Shown here in pieces: positions 17,693 to 26,234 of a DNA stretch of 64,000 bases; within the stretch, counting starts at the first letter, position 1, and the number at the start of each line of letters is the position of its first letter. Location of the stretch: contig DIYP01000014.1 in the NCBI GenBank assembly GCA_002427735.1, forward strand, positions 62,001-126,000, written 5' to 3'. Position numbers and translations under genes: made by a program. The notes beneath the pieces were generated by a model that worked only from the letters and a program-made list of their open reading frames with translations, made no database searches and was not told where the DNA came from. This DNA is from Flavobacteriales bacterium UBA6051. Lineage in GTDB: Bacteria > Bacteroidota > Bacteroidia > Flavobacteriales_D > Crocinitomicaceae.

Positions 17693-18238
17693 ATGTCTGA
17701 GGAAAAAGAGTTGAAACAAGAAGATCAGGAACAAATAGTAAACGAGCAGGAGGAGACAACTGTAAGTGCAGATGAGAAAGTAGAAGAAGTGAAGACTCCA
17801 ACTGCCGAAGAGCGTTATGCCGAGTTAAACGATAAGTATGTGCGTATCCATGCAGAATTTGATAATTACAGAAAACGCACGAATAAAGAAAAACTAGATA
17901 TCATTAGTACAGCGAATGCTGGTGTACTTAAAGATCTTTTGCCTGTTTTAGATGACTTCGAACGTGCTATTCAGAATAATGAAAGCGCTGAAGACATCGA
18001 AAGCGTTAAGGAAGGGTTTACACTTATTTTCAATAAGTTCAAAACGACATTAGAAGGAAAAGGTTTAAAGCCAATGAACTCTATCGGAGAGAATTTTGAT
18101 GTTGAAATTCATGAGGCGATCGCAAATGTTCCTGCACCTACAAAAAACGATAAAGGAAAAGTGGTAGATGCAGTTGAAAAAGGGTATTATCTCAATGATA
18201 AGGTGATACGTTTTGCGAAGGTAGTAGTTGGACAATAA
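17693..18238 (+). CDS. grpE: Nucleotide exchange factor GrpE
   Basis: 181 residues from the ATG at 17693 (MSEEKELKQEDQE); an in-frame ATG at 17648 lies upstream of the -7 promoter element and is rejected. GrpE dimers release ADP from DnaK. The N-terminus is acidic and disordered, followed by a long helix (YAELNDKYVRIHAEFDNYRKR) and the C-terminal beta domain with ENFDVEIHEAIANVP and GYYLNDKVIRFAKVVV. dnaJ begins 19 nt downstream; dnaK lies about 25 kb away rather than next to it. Confidence 0.93.
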   Translation: MSEEKELKQEDQEQIVNEQEETTVSADEKVEEVKTPTAEERYAELNDKYVRIHAEFDNYRKRTNKEKLDIISTANAGVLKDLLPVLDDFERAIQNNESAEDIESVKEGFTLIFNKFKTTLEGKGLKPMNSIGENFDVEIHEAIANVPAPTKNDKGKVVDAVEKGYYLNDKVIRFAKVVVGQ

Positions 18239-18257
18239 TGCACATTTGAATAGAGAG

Positions 18258-19373
18258 ATGAGCGATAAGAGAGATTATTACGAAGTACTGGGGGTTTCAA
18301 AAGGCGCTTCTGAAAGTGAAATCAAGAAAGCCTACAGAAAACTGGCGTTAAAGTATCATCCAGATAAGAATCAAGGAGACGCAGAAGCAGAAGAAAAGTT
18401 TAAAGAAGCTGCAGAAGCATATGAGGTGTTGAGTAACGCCGAAAAGAAAGCCCGATATGATCAGTTTGGTCATGCTGGAATGGGCGGTGCTGGTGGCTTC
18501 GGTGGCGGAGGAATGAACATGGATGACATTTTCTCCCAGTTCGGCGATATATTTGGAGGTGCTTTTGGTGGCGGAAGTTTCGGTGGAAGTCGCGGAAGAA
18601 GCAGAGCCGTTAGAGGTACGAACTTGCGCGTAAAAATGAAGTTGACACTTCAGGAAATTGCAGAAGGAGTCAATAAAAAAATCAAAGTTAATAAGCTTGT
18701 CAATGCAGAAGGAGTAACATTCAAAGAATGCTCTAATTGTAATGGGACAGGACGAATTACCCGTGTTTCGCAGACTTTCCTTGGAGCCATGCAGACGCAG
18801 TCAGTTTGTAATGTTTGTCAAGGTGCTGGAAAAATGATCGACAAGAAGCCTGCAGAGGCTGATGCAAATGGATTGGTGCGCAAAGAGGAGGTGATCGAAA
18901 TCGATATTCCTGCCGGTGTTATGGAAGGCATGCAGTTGAGCGTTACCGGTAAAGGAAATGCTGGGCCAATGGATGGTATTCCGGGGGACCTCATTGTTGT
19001 TATAGAAGAAGTAGAAAGCGATGAGTTGCGCAGAGACGGGGAACATTTGCACTATGATGCTTACATAAACTTTGTAGATGCTGTTCTCGGAGATTCTATT
19101 GAAATCCCTACTGTGACAGGAAAAGCTAAGATCAAGATTGAAGCTGGAACACAAAGTGGTAAAGTACTTCGGTTGAAAGGAAAAGGATTGCCAATTGTTC
19201 AAGGGTATGGAAGCGGAGACCTGTTTGTACATATCAATGTATGGACACCGAAAAAGGTAAACAAGGAAGAAAAAGAAATGCTGGAGAAATTGAGAACCAG
19301 TGAGAACTTCCAACCGAGTCCAGATCATCATGATAAAGGTTTCTTTCAGCGCATGAAGGATATGTTTAGCTAA
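18258..19373 (+). CDS. dnaJ: Chaperone DnaJ, zinc-centre-I-less form
   Basis: 371 residues from the ATG at 18258. J-domain with the HPD tripeptide (KYHPDKNQG), a Gly/Phe-rich linker, a zinc region and the C-terminal substrate-binding domain. Canonical DnaJ has four CxxCxGxG repeats; only two are seen here (CSNCNGTG and CNVCQGAG, about 18729-18830). From their spacing and surroundings these are repeats 2 and 3, which bind zinc centre II; repeats 1 and 4 (centre I) are replaced by non-cysteine sequence. I recall the same pattern in other Flavobacteriia. Stop is one base from the next start. Confidence 0.93.
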   Translation: MSDKRDYYEVLGVSKGASESEIKKAYRKLALKYHPDKNQGDAEAEEKFKEAAEAYEVLSNAEKKARYDQFGHAGMGGAGGFGGGGMNMDDIFSQFGDIFGGAFGGGSFGGSRGRSRAVRGTNLRVKMKLTLQEIAEGVNKKIKVNKLVNAEGVTFKECSNCNGTGRITRVSQTFLGAMQTQSVCNVCQGAGKMIDKKPAEADANGLVRKEEVIEIDIPAGVMEGMQLSVTGKGNAGPMDGIPGDLIVVIEEVESDELRRDGEHLHYDAYINFVDAVLGDSIEIPTVTGKAKIKIEAGTQSGKVLRLKGKGLPIVQGYGSGDLFVHINVWTPKKVNKEEKEMLEKLRTSENFQPSPDHHDKGFFQRMKDMFS

Positions 19374-19374
19374 G

Positions 19375-20259
19375 ATGAGGTTTATCGATCAGTGGCAAAC
19401 AGAAAAGGCAGGGGTTGGTACATACATCCTGACTATTGCCATTGCACTCTTTTCCATGATTGTTGGCAGCGGTGTTGTCGAATCAATTGCAGTTAGCGTA
19501 TTAGGCTACTCCTTGCAGTACCTTCCTGATTCAGCAGATTTAAATACAGTCTTGATGCTGTTTCTACTGCCTTTTGCGTTTATGTTGATTGCTTTAATGC
19601 TTTGTATCAAATACTTTCATCGACGACCAATACTCAGCGTTTTTACCGCGCGTGAATCATTTGATTGGAAACGCTTTTTCCTTTCTTTCGGCGTTTGGGG
19701 AAGCGTGATGATGGCTTTTTTGTTCATAAGTATTGCATCAGGAGCGCCAATTCAATGGAACTTTGATCCTGTAACTTTTACAGGGCTTTTTCTTGTGTCT
19801 TTCTTTATTTTGCCATTGCAAACAACAGCAGAGGAAGTTTTTTTTCGAGGTTTTTTGTTTCAAGCATTTGGAAGAGTTTTTAAAAAAGGTTGGGTAAGTA
19901 TTCTGTTAACCGGGAGCCTTTTTGGGTTATTGCACTGGGCAAACCCAGAGGTAGCCAAAATTGGAAACATCTTATTGCTTTTTTACATTGGAACGGGAGT
20001 TTTTCTTGGAATCTTGACGCAAATGGATGATGGTTTAGAGTTAGGGATGGGCTATCATGCAGTCAATAACATTTTTGCTTCCTTAATTGTGACGAATAAT
20101 TGGCAGGCATTTCAAACAAATGCCTTATATATAGATAACTCCCCACCAGCTTTTGGAATGGAGTCTGTGCTCACAATTGTGGTATTACAGCCATTGTTAC
20201 TGCTTTTATTTTCCCGTATTTACAAATGGAAGGGCTGGAAAGAAAAATTATTGAATTAA
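19375..20259 (+). CDS. CPBP-family intramembrane metalloprotease
   Basis: 294 residues with about seven or eight hydrophobic segments. The CPBP (CAAX protease/bacteriocin-processing, Abi) signature is clear: EEVFFRG (Glu-Glu-x3-Arg) near residue 152, LFGLLHWANP with the metal-binding His near residue 185, and YHAVNN near the end. These proteins cleave or process membrane substrates. The start lies one base after the dnaJ stop, so it probably belongs to the grpE-dnaJ transcript, suggesting a link to protein quality control. The substrate is unknown. Confidence 0.85.
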   Translation: MRFIDQWQTEKAGVGTYILTIAIALFSMIVGSGVVESIAVSVLGYSLQYLPDSADLNTVLMLFLLPFAFMLIALMLCIKYFHRRPILSVFTARESFDWKRFFLSFGVWGSVMMAFLFISIASGAPIQWNFDPVTFTGLFLVSFFILPLQTTAEEVFFRGFLFQAFGRVFKKGWVSILLTGSLFGLLHWANPEVAKIGNILLLFYIGTGVFLGILTQMDDGLELGMGYHAVNNIFASLIVTNNWQAFQTNALYIDNSPPAFGMESVLTIVVLQPLLLLLFSRIYKWKGWKEKLLN

Positions 20260-20331
20260 GCGGCACTTTCTGTAAGAATTGAAAATAAATACCGTCTTTT
20301 AGATAGATTAAGTAAATCTGTATTTATTCTT

Positions 20332-21378
20332 ATGAGTGTATTAACCCACAAATCATTATCAGCGCAGAACCATGAACTGTCTGAAAGTCAGAAACAACTG
20401 AATTTAATAGACAAGACAGGACTTACGCGTTTTCAGGATCAGCTAAACGGTATTGATCTTTATCCTTTGAAGCCGACGTTGCTCGATACGTTCCAAATCA
20501 ACTTAGGTAAAATGTGCAATCAGGTATGTAACCACTGCCATGTTGACGCCGGACCTGATCGAAAAGAGATAATGACCAAAGAAACGATGCAGTTATGTTT
20601 GGATGCAATAGCAAAATCAAACTGTACAACCGTTGATTTGACAGGTGGAGCGCCTGAAATGAATCCAAATTTCGAATGGTTTGCTGAGGAACTTTCGAAA
20701 ATGGGTAAAAAGATAATTGTACGATGTAATCTTACAATTATCGTGGCAAATAAGAAATACCATGGACTACCAGAATTTTACAAAAAACACAACATTGAAG
20801 TGATTTCCTCTCTGCCTTGCTATACGGAAGGCAATACCGATGCTCAGCGAGGAGATGGTGTTTTCAATGATAGTATTAAAGCATTGCACATGCTGAATGC
20901 TGTTGGATATGGAAAAGAAGGTACGGGCTTAACACTTAATTTGGTTTACAACCCTGTTGGAGCAAGTCTTCCGGGAGACCAGATGGGCTTGGAAAGAGAT
21001 TACAAGCGTGAATTAAAGGAAAACTTTGATATCGAGTTCAACAATCTGTTTACAATTACCAACTTACCAATTAGCCGTTTCTTGCAATACCTTGTTGCGA
21101 GTGAGAAGTATGATGAGTACATGGAGAAGCTGGTGAATGCATTCAACCCTTCTGCAGCAGCAGGAGTAATGTGCCGAAATACTATTTCTATTGGTTGGGA
21201 TGGATACATTTATGACTGTGACTTTAATCAAATGTTGGAATTGAAAGTAGCGGTAAAAGGACAGCACCTATCAACCTTTAATGAAGAAGAAATAAATAAA
21301 CGAAATATTATCGTGAATCAACATTGCTATGGATGTACTGCCGGTGCAGGTTCTAGCTGTGGAGGAACGATTGTCTAA
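20332..21378 (+). CDS. arsS: Arsenosugar biosynthesis radical SAM protein ArsS
   Basis: 348 residues. The radical SAM cluster motif is CNQVCNHCHVDAGPDR (Cys-x3-Cys-x2-Cys), preceded by LDTFQINLGKM as in ArsS. The C-terminal DUF3641-type region has ISIGWDGYIYDCDFNQML and ends in a cysteine-rich tail (CYGCTAGAGSSCGG). ArsS joins the adenosyl/ribosyl part of SAM to methylated arsenic in the route to arsenosugars. It is followed after 24 nt by arsM, the methyltransferase giving its substrate. A 5-bp imperfect repeat lies in the leader; no ArsR gene is present in the window. Confidence 0.9.
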   Translation: MSVLTHKSLSAQNHELSESQKQLNLIDKTGLTRFQDQLNGIDLYPLKPTLLDTFQINLGKMCNQVCNHCHVDAGPDRKEIMTKETMQLCLDAIAKSNCTTVDLTGGAPEMNPNFEWFAEELSKMGKKIIVRCNLTIIVANKKYHGLPEFYKKHNIEVISSLPCYTEGNTDAQRGDGVFNDSIKALHMLNAVGYGKEGTGLTLNLVYNPVGASLPGDQMGLERDYKRELKENFDIEFNNLFTITNLPISRFLQYLVASEKYDEYMEKLVNAFNPSAAAGVMCRNTISIGWDGYIYDCDFNQMLELKVAVKGQHLSTFNEEEINKRNIIVNQHCYGCTAGAGSSCGGTIV

Positions 21379-21402
21379 TCAGAAAGTATAAAAGAAAGTA
21401 CT

Positions 21403-22374
21403 ATGAAATCATATTTGGATACAACTGTTGATGTATACAGAGAAGCAGCTTTGAAACCTGATGTTGGGTTGTGCTGCACAACTACTCCGGTTTGGGCCTT
21501 ACCAAACCTAAATATGCCAAGCATAATGCTGGAAATGAACTATGGTTGCGGAAGCACCGTAAATCCACGTGACTTAGTAAATGAGCCAACTGTTTTGTAC
21601 GTTGGCGTCGGCGGTGGAATGGAAGTTTTTCAGTTTTCATATTTCAGTCGTAAGAAGCACGGTGTAATCGGTATCGATGTTGTCGATGAAATGATTGATG
21701 CATGCAAGGATAATTTGAAATTGGCGGAAGAAACAAACGATTGGTTCAAAGCGGATTTCGTCGATGTAAGAAAAGGAGATGCGCTAAATCTTCCTGTAGA
21801 GGATAACTCGATTGACGTTGCTGCTCAAAATTGTCTGTTCAATATATTTGATAAAGAAGATTTAAAGAAAGCGATTGCAGAAATGTATCGTGTTTTAAAA
21901 CCAAATGGTCGCCTTGTGCTTTCGGATCCAGTTACAGAAGATCCAATGCCAGACTCTTTAAAGAATGATGAGCGTCTGCGCGCACTTTGCTTGAGTGGAT
22001 CGCTTCCATTGAAAGAATATGTAAAAATGCTTACGGATGCTGGATTCGGAACCATTGAAATTCGAGCAAAACGTCCATACAGAGTACTTGATCCAGCTCA
22101 CTATGATACCGAAGAGTTGATTTACTTAGAAAGTGTTGAAGTGTGTGCTATTAAAGATCCAATGCCGGAAGACGGTCCATGTGTTTTCACTGGAAAAACG
22201 GCAATTTTCTATGGTGATGAAGAGTATTTTGATGACAATGCTGGTCATACATTGTTGCAGAACCAGCCATTGGCAGTTTGTGACAAGACAGCTGGGGCAC
22301 TGAAAGCATTGGGAAGAAATGATATCTATATCTCAGAATCAACGTATTTCTATGACGGCGGTGGATGCTGCTAG
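21403..22374 (+). CDS. arsM: Arsenosugar biosynthesis arsenite methyltransferase ArsM
   Basis: 323 residues. A SAM-dependent methyltransferase fold is seen (VLYVGVGGGMEVFQF for SAM binding, GVIGIDVVDEM, RVLKPNGRLVLSDP). Arsenic-binding cysteines are conserved in the N-terminal GLCCTTTP and the YGCGSTV segment, and the protein ends in GGGCC. ArsM converts arsenite to methylated arsenicals; with ArsS it forms a two-gene route to arsenosugars. Followed by a strong terminator, so the pair is a self-contained operon. Confidence 0.9.
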   Translation: MKSYLDTTVDVYREAALKPDVGLCCTTTPVWALPNLNMPSIMLEMNYGCGSTVNPRDLVNEPTVLYVGVGGGMEVFQFSYFSRKKHGVIGIDVVDEMIDACKDNLKLAEETNDWFKADFVDVRKGDALNLPVEDNSIDVAAQNCLFNIFDKEDLKKAIAEMYRVLKPNGRLVLSDPVTEDPMPDSLKNDERLRALCLSGSLPLKEYVKMLTDAGFGTIEIRAKRPYRVLDPAHYDTEELIYLESVEVCAIKDPMPEDGPCVFTGKTAIFYGDEEYFDDNAGHTLLQNQPLAVCDKTAGALKALGRNDIYISESTYFYDGGGCC

Positions 22375-22402
22375 TGGTAGATTTATTCAGTAATAAACTA
22401 AA

Positions 22403-22429
22403 GGGTGTCCGGAGAGACACCCTTTTTTT
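22403..22429 (+). terminator. Terminator of arsS-arsM
   Basis: GGGTGTC, a 6-nt loop, GACACCC and then seven T: a 7-bp GC-rich stem with a T-run, 28 nt past the arsM stop. Confidence 0.85.
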
Positions 22430-22438
22430 AATGCATAA

Positions 22439-22467
22439 AAAACCGGATCGATGAACGACCCGGTTTC
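22439..22467 (-). terminator. Terminator of the convergent T9SS gene
   Basis: On the minus strand AAACCGG, a 14-nt loop, CCGGTTTT and T's. It ends about 20 nt past the stop at 22487, back to back with the arsM terminator. Confidence 0.75.
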
Positions 22468-22486
22468 GTTTGAAACGCTTTATGCG

Positions 22487-24157
22487 TTATTCTTTTATGA
22501 TTTTGTATCGACCGAATTCCTCGTTTGATTGAACTTCCAGAACATACATTCCTTTGCTCAATTGTTCGATACTCATATTAAACGATGTTCCTGTAATCGT
22601 CCAGTTATTCACCACTTTTCCGCCAGCATCAAATAATGTTGCTGTCACCTCTTTCATATGATCAGGAAGTGAAATAGAAATGTGAGTTGTTGCTGGGTTT
22701 GGATAAACAGAAACTCCTTCCAATGTGTTTTCATCAAGTGATGCACAATCTAGCACCATAACATTGGCAGTTGCCGTACCTTCACAACCAATCGTGTCCG
22801 TATAGGTATAGGTAACAGGGAATGTTCCAGCACCTGATGCTCCAGCATCAAACATATTGGCGGAGACATTGGTGCCACTAAACGCTCCTCCTGCCGGGGT
22901 TCCATCGGTCAACTGGACGGTTCCACTTTGGGTACACATGGTTTCTCCCGTGTATGAAACAGTAGGAGGCGCATAGAAATTAACAATAGATGTTACAGTA
23001 CTATCACAACCAGCTAAAGTTTGAAGGAAGTCCTGATAAATTCCAGAAGTCGTTTGATAAGCTCCTCCAGCCCAGATGCTGTCTCCATTACACATATTAT
23101 TTACAATGATATCATCATATGACTGCGTCACAGAAAGTGTCGCTTCGCTGATACTGTCGCATCCGAAAACACTGAAAAGCGTATCGTAATAAACTCCTGG
23201 AGTTGTTTGCCAAGCACCTTCAAGGAACAAGCTATCTCCGTCACATACGTTTAAGTTAACGCTTTGGTTGTAAGACTGAGGTACAGTTACGTTCACTTCA
23301 AGTGTATCTGTTGTAGCTGTCAAAGAGTAGTATAATTCAACGCGAGAAATAGATCCTCCAGATTCCTGGAAAATTTGTTGCGGTGCGTTTGAGCTCAATG
23401 CATATTGCATTCCCATACGTGTTAACGTGATTGGGTTTCCACCAATGTCACTGGCATAAGGTGCACCAGCATAAGAATTTACATCATTTCGACTTCCTAA
23501 TACACCAATATACTCTCCAGAAAATACCTGAATACAAGTATCAATGATATCAGTACCAGGAACACTCGGCCAGTAGCCTAAAGTAGCAAAGTCATTTGTA
23601 GTAGTCGACCAAAGGGGTGGTGCTCCGTTATTGAAACGAAGAATGGCCACATTCTGATTTCCAGTATTCGCATCGGTAGGTACACGTATTCCGGTAATCC
23701 AGAAATCTACCGGAGCCTGGAACCAATATCCACGAACGTTTCCGGAAAATGTACTTCCTTGGTTTGGAAGAGGTACTTGTGTTTGCCCATCTCCTGTGAA
23801 AGTTTCTACATAGAACGTAGTATCATTCATCAATGCAGATGTTGTCAAAGAATCATTGCTCACCAAAAGGTTAGTGGCTGCCGAATCTGAGTACCAGTTA
23901 AATACAGTGGAACAACCTCCAGATGCCACAAGTGTAGTAGGACCACCGTCGCAAGGGGCAATTGTTCCGTCAACGTTGATTCCTCCAATCTGAACTTTCG
24001 GAGTAGTAGACTCCGGCGCAGGCTTGGCTGGTTTCACCGCTGCATCGACCGCTGAAGGAGGGTTGTAGTATTGCGGATCATCAGAATCCGACTGTTGTGC
24101 AAAAACTCCCGTAAACAATAGAGCAAAAGCACCAACTAAGGTAATTTTTTTATTCAT
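22487..24157 (-). CDS. T9SS-secreted surface protein with Ig-like repeats
   Basis: 556 residues. Signal peptide MNKKITLVGAFALLFTGVFAQ. Residues about 60-290 contain a cysteine-bracketed Ig-like module (PCDGGPTTLVASGGCSTVFNWYSD) and a jelly-roll-like domain. Residues about 300-400 hold two repeats of about 50 residues, each with VCDGDSLFLEGAWQTT or MCNGDSIWAGGAYQTT, then GCDS. The C-terminal ~75 residues are a T9SS type A sorting domain (GVSVYPNPATTH ... LSKGMYVLEVQ ... YKIIKE). It is exported and probably attached to the cell surface. Its ligand is unknown. A -7 element lies 20 nt upstream of the ATG. Confidence 0.8.
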   Translation of the reverse strand: MNKKITLVGAFALLFTGVFAQQSDSDDPQYYNPPSAVDAAVKPAKPAPESTTPKVQIGGINVDGTIAPCDGGPTTLVASGGCSTVFNWYSDSAATNLLVSNDSLTTSALMNDTTFYVETFTGDGQTQVPLPNQGSTFSGNVRGYWFQAPVDFWITGIRVPTDANTGNQNVAILRFNNGAPPLWSTTTNDFATLGYWPSVPGTDIIDTCIQVFSGEYIGVLGSRNDVNSYAGAPYASDIGGNPITLTRMGMQYALSSNAPQQIFQESGGSISRVELYYSLTATTDTLEVNVTVPQSYNQSVNLNVCDGDSLFLEGAWQTTPGVYYDTLFSVFGCDSISEATLSVTQSYDDIIVNNMCNGDSIWAGGAYQTTSGIYQDFLQTLAGCDSTVTSIVNFYAPPTVSYTGETMCTQSGTVQLTDGTPAGGAFSGTNVSANMFDAGASGAGTFPVTYTYTDTIGCEGTATANVMVLDCASLDENTLEGVSVYPNPATTHISISLPDHMKEVTATLFDAGGKVVNNWTITGTSFNMSIEQLSKGMYVLEVQSNEEFGRYKIIKE

Positions 24158-24177
24158 AGCGATTAAATTGATTTCGG

Positions 24178-24185
24178 CAAAACTA
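24178..24185 (-). promoter_or_regulatory. -7 promoter element of the T9SS protein gene
   Basis: Minus-strand TAGTTTTG matches TAnnTTTG exactly and ends 20 nt before the ATG at 24157. Confidence 0.55.
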
Positions 24186-24297
24186 CGATAGATTATCGAG
24201 TTATTGAAACGGCTTATCGCTTAATTAACGTTTTCGGCCTGATCTGTTATTCGATTATTGTATCAGAACACTGACCGAATAGCTGTTGAGTAAGGCG

Positions 24298-26199
24298 TTA
24301 TTGGTGTTTACTTTCCTCGCTTAGAAGTAGAAGCAGATGAGCTGCGGACCAAGAAAAATGATGTGCGTTAAGTCCTTTTCCAGATGTTGGATGGTAGTTC
24401 TCTCGAATAGAGATTTCCGCATCCAACAGTCCAGAGGCATTTTGAAAGAGTTTTTCCTGTAACTCATCGGCTTCTTGTTCAAACCCATAACTGCGCATAC
24501 CAACTAGGGCAAAATATGCCTGATCCAACCAAACCGGTCCACGCCAATATCCCTCCTCCGGTTTGAATTTCGGATGTGAGGCGCTTAAAGTCGGGAAAGG
24601 ACAAAAGGTGTTGAAATGGTCAGGACTCATGAGCTTTTCGACGACTGCACTGGCTTGTTCCTGAGAAGCCGCTTTCGACCATAGTACGATCCATGCTTCA
24701 GGACCAATGGCTTTGACAAGATCACCGCTTTGAAAGTTGTGGTCGTAGAAGTATGCAGACGTGGTATCATAAAAGGTTGTTGAAAGTTTTTTCTTCAATT
24801 CGGTAACCGATGGTCTAATAATCGCAAGCTCTTCATCTACTGCTGAAGCAAGTTTTGTCAGAAATTGTTTTTCTGCATACAAATATGCGTTCAAGTCTAC
24901 GCTCTCTTGATTAAATGACCAGGCGTTCTTGTCATTTTGCAAAACGACTGCTTCATCGAATCGAACTGCATTGTCCATTCCACTTTCCCAGGCAGCAGCA
25001 ATCTTAGTCCCATCAGTGGAGCCAAATTCGCAAAGCCCGTTATGATTATGATCACGGTATAGATACCACCATTCATGATAGTTATTTAATTGGGGAAGAA
25101 GTTCTCGAACAAATTCTTTATCTCCTGTTTGCTTAAATACCTTATACACCGCCCATGCTGCTAACGGCGGTTTAGTATTGCGCCAATTATTCTGCTCAAA
25201 CCGTTGATCCCTGAATACTGCATCAGCGATCATTCCGAATTCATCTTGAAAATCGAACATTGCACGTATTTGATCTTTAGCTAGTTCAGGATTAAAAGTG
25301 GACAGGGCAACGGCGTGCTTCCATGAATCCCAAGCCCAAAATCCATTGAAATAGCCTTGATGGTAAGATGGAAAGAGTCCGGCATGTTGCAATTCAGCGG
25401 ATGAACTGCGCCAATTATTGATCATCGTTTGAATACACTTCTCTGCAAGCAATTGTTTTTCCTTCGATAAATGAGCATAAGGTTGCAGATAGTCTGTTCT
25501 TCGTGAGCTGTTTTCCTTGAAGAAGTCTAAAGCATCTTTAAATGTATATGTTTGTTGAAGGCGTTCTCCCTCGAATACGTGTTGTATCTGGAGGCTATAT
25601 GTTTTGCGCTCTCCAGGTTCTAATGATATTTTTCCGCGCAATTTGGTCTCATTAACTCGCTCAAAAGTTTGCTCAAATTTAATTCGAAGTTCTGCATTAG
25701 AAAGGTGATAAGTGTATAGCGTTGAATTGTACTCATCGGCGCCTGAGGCAATCTCAAAATCAAGATCGAATGCTAATTGCTTTTTCGTATTGTTCGTCAG
25801 CGTATATGAAAGTAAGGCCGTTTGCTTATCCAAGAAAATAGTGGCGAAATCTATATCAATATGCCAGTTGCGACTCTTTTGTGTAATTCTGCCTAGCATG
25901 TATTCATTCGTTATTGCTGGCTGAAACCCCTCCATTGCTAATGTCAGCAAAGGTTCGTGAAAAGAATAGCCCATACTATCTGATAAAAGCAGTGGAGCTC
26001 CTAATCCAAATTTACCCGATTGAGTCTGGAGTCCAAACCATGAACCCTGGTCGAAAAAAAAGTCTGGCAATAATCGGTCAGATGAAATCGATTCATTAGC
26101 TAGAGTGTCGTTTGAACTTGGTGCTTTGGCATTACTAAAGTAAGCGACATTACATATTGTCGTTATCAGATATAATCGGAAGAAAAGCGATTTAAGCAT
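24298..26199 (-). CDS. Secreted MGH1-like/GH63-type glycoside hydrolase
   Basis: 633 residues with an N-terminal export signal. An N-terminal beta-sandwich (residues about 45-220) is followed by an (alpha/alpha)6 barrel typical of the MGH1-like/GH63/trehalase group: FNGFWAWDSWKHAVALS with the conserved Trp-Asp-Ser, MFDFQDEFGMIADAVF, NWRNTKPPLAAW, WESGMDNAVRFD and EEGYWRGPVWLDQAYF near the C-terminus. Such enzymes cleave alpha-linked sugars such as mannosylglycerate or oligosaccharides; the substrate cannot be told from sequence alone. It begins 35 nt downstream of the BchE-like radical SAM gene on the same strand, so the two are probably co-transcribed. Confidence 0.8.
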   Translation of the reverse strand: MLKSLFFRLYLITTICNVAYFSNAKAPSSNDTLANESISSDRLLPDFFFDQGSWFGLQTQSGKFGLGAPLLLSDSMGYSFHEPLLTLAMEGFQPAITNEYMLGRITQKSRNWHIDIDFATIFLDKQTALLSYTLTNNTKKQLAFDLDFEIASGADEYNSTLYTYHLSNAELRIKFEQTFERVNETKLRGKISLEPGERKTYSLQIQHVFEGERLQQTYTFKDALDFFKENSSRRTDYLQPYAHLSKEKQLLAEKCIQTMINNWRSSSAELQHAGLFPSYHQGYFNGFWAWDSWKHAVALSTFNPELAKDQIRAMFDFQDEFGMIADAVFRDQRFEQNNWRNTKPPLAAWAVYKVFKQTGDKEFVRELLPQLNNYHEWWYLYRDHNHNGLCEFGSTDGTKIAAAWESGMDNAVRFDEAVVLQNDKNAWSFNQESVDLNAYLYAEKQFLTKLASAVDEELAIIRPSVTELKKKLSTTFYDTTSAYFYDHNFQSGDLVKAIGPEAWIVLWSKAASQEQASAVVEKLMSPDHFNTFCPFPTLSASHPKFKPEEGYWRGPVWLDQAYFALVGMRSYGFEQEADELQEKLFQNASGLLDAEISIRENYHPTSGKGLNAHHFSWSAAHLLLLLSEESKHQ

Positions 26200-26234
26200 T
26201 GAGTAAAGATAAGCAATATCCGTTCCTTGTAAGT

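Noticed and set aside
20305..20319. AGATT-N5-AATCT repeat before arsS as an ArsR site
   Set aside because: Only 5 bp with an ordinary AT-rich sequence; no arsR gene in the window.
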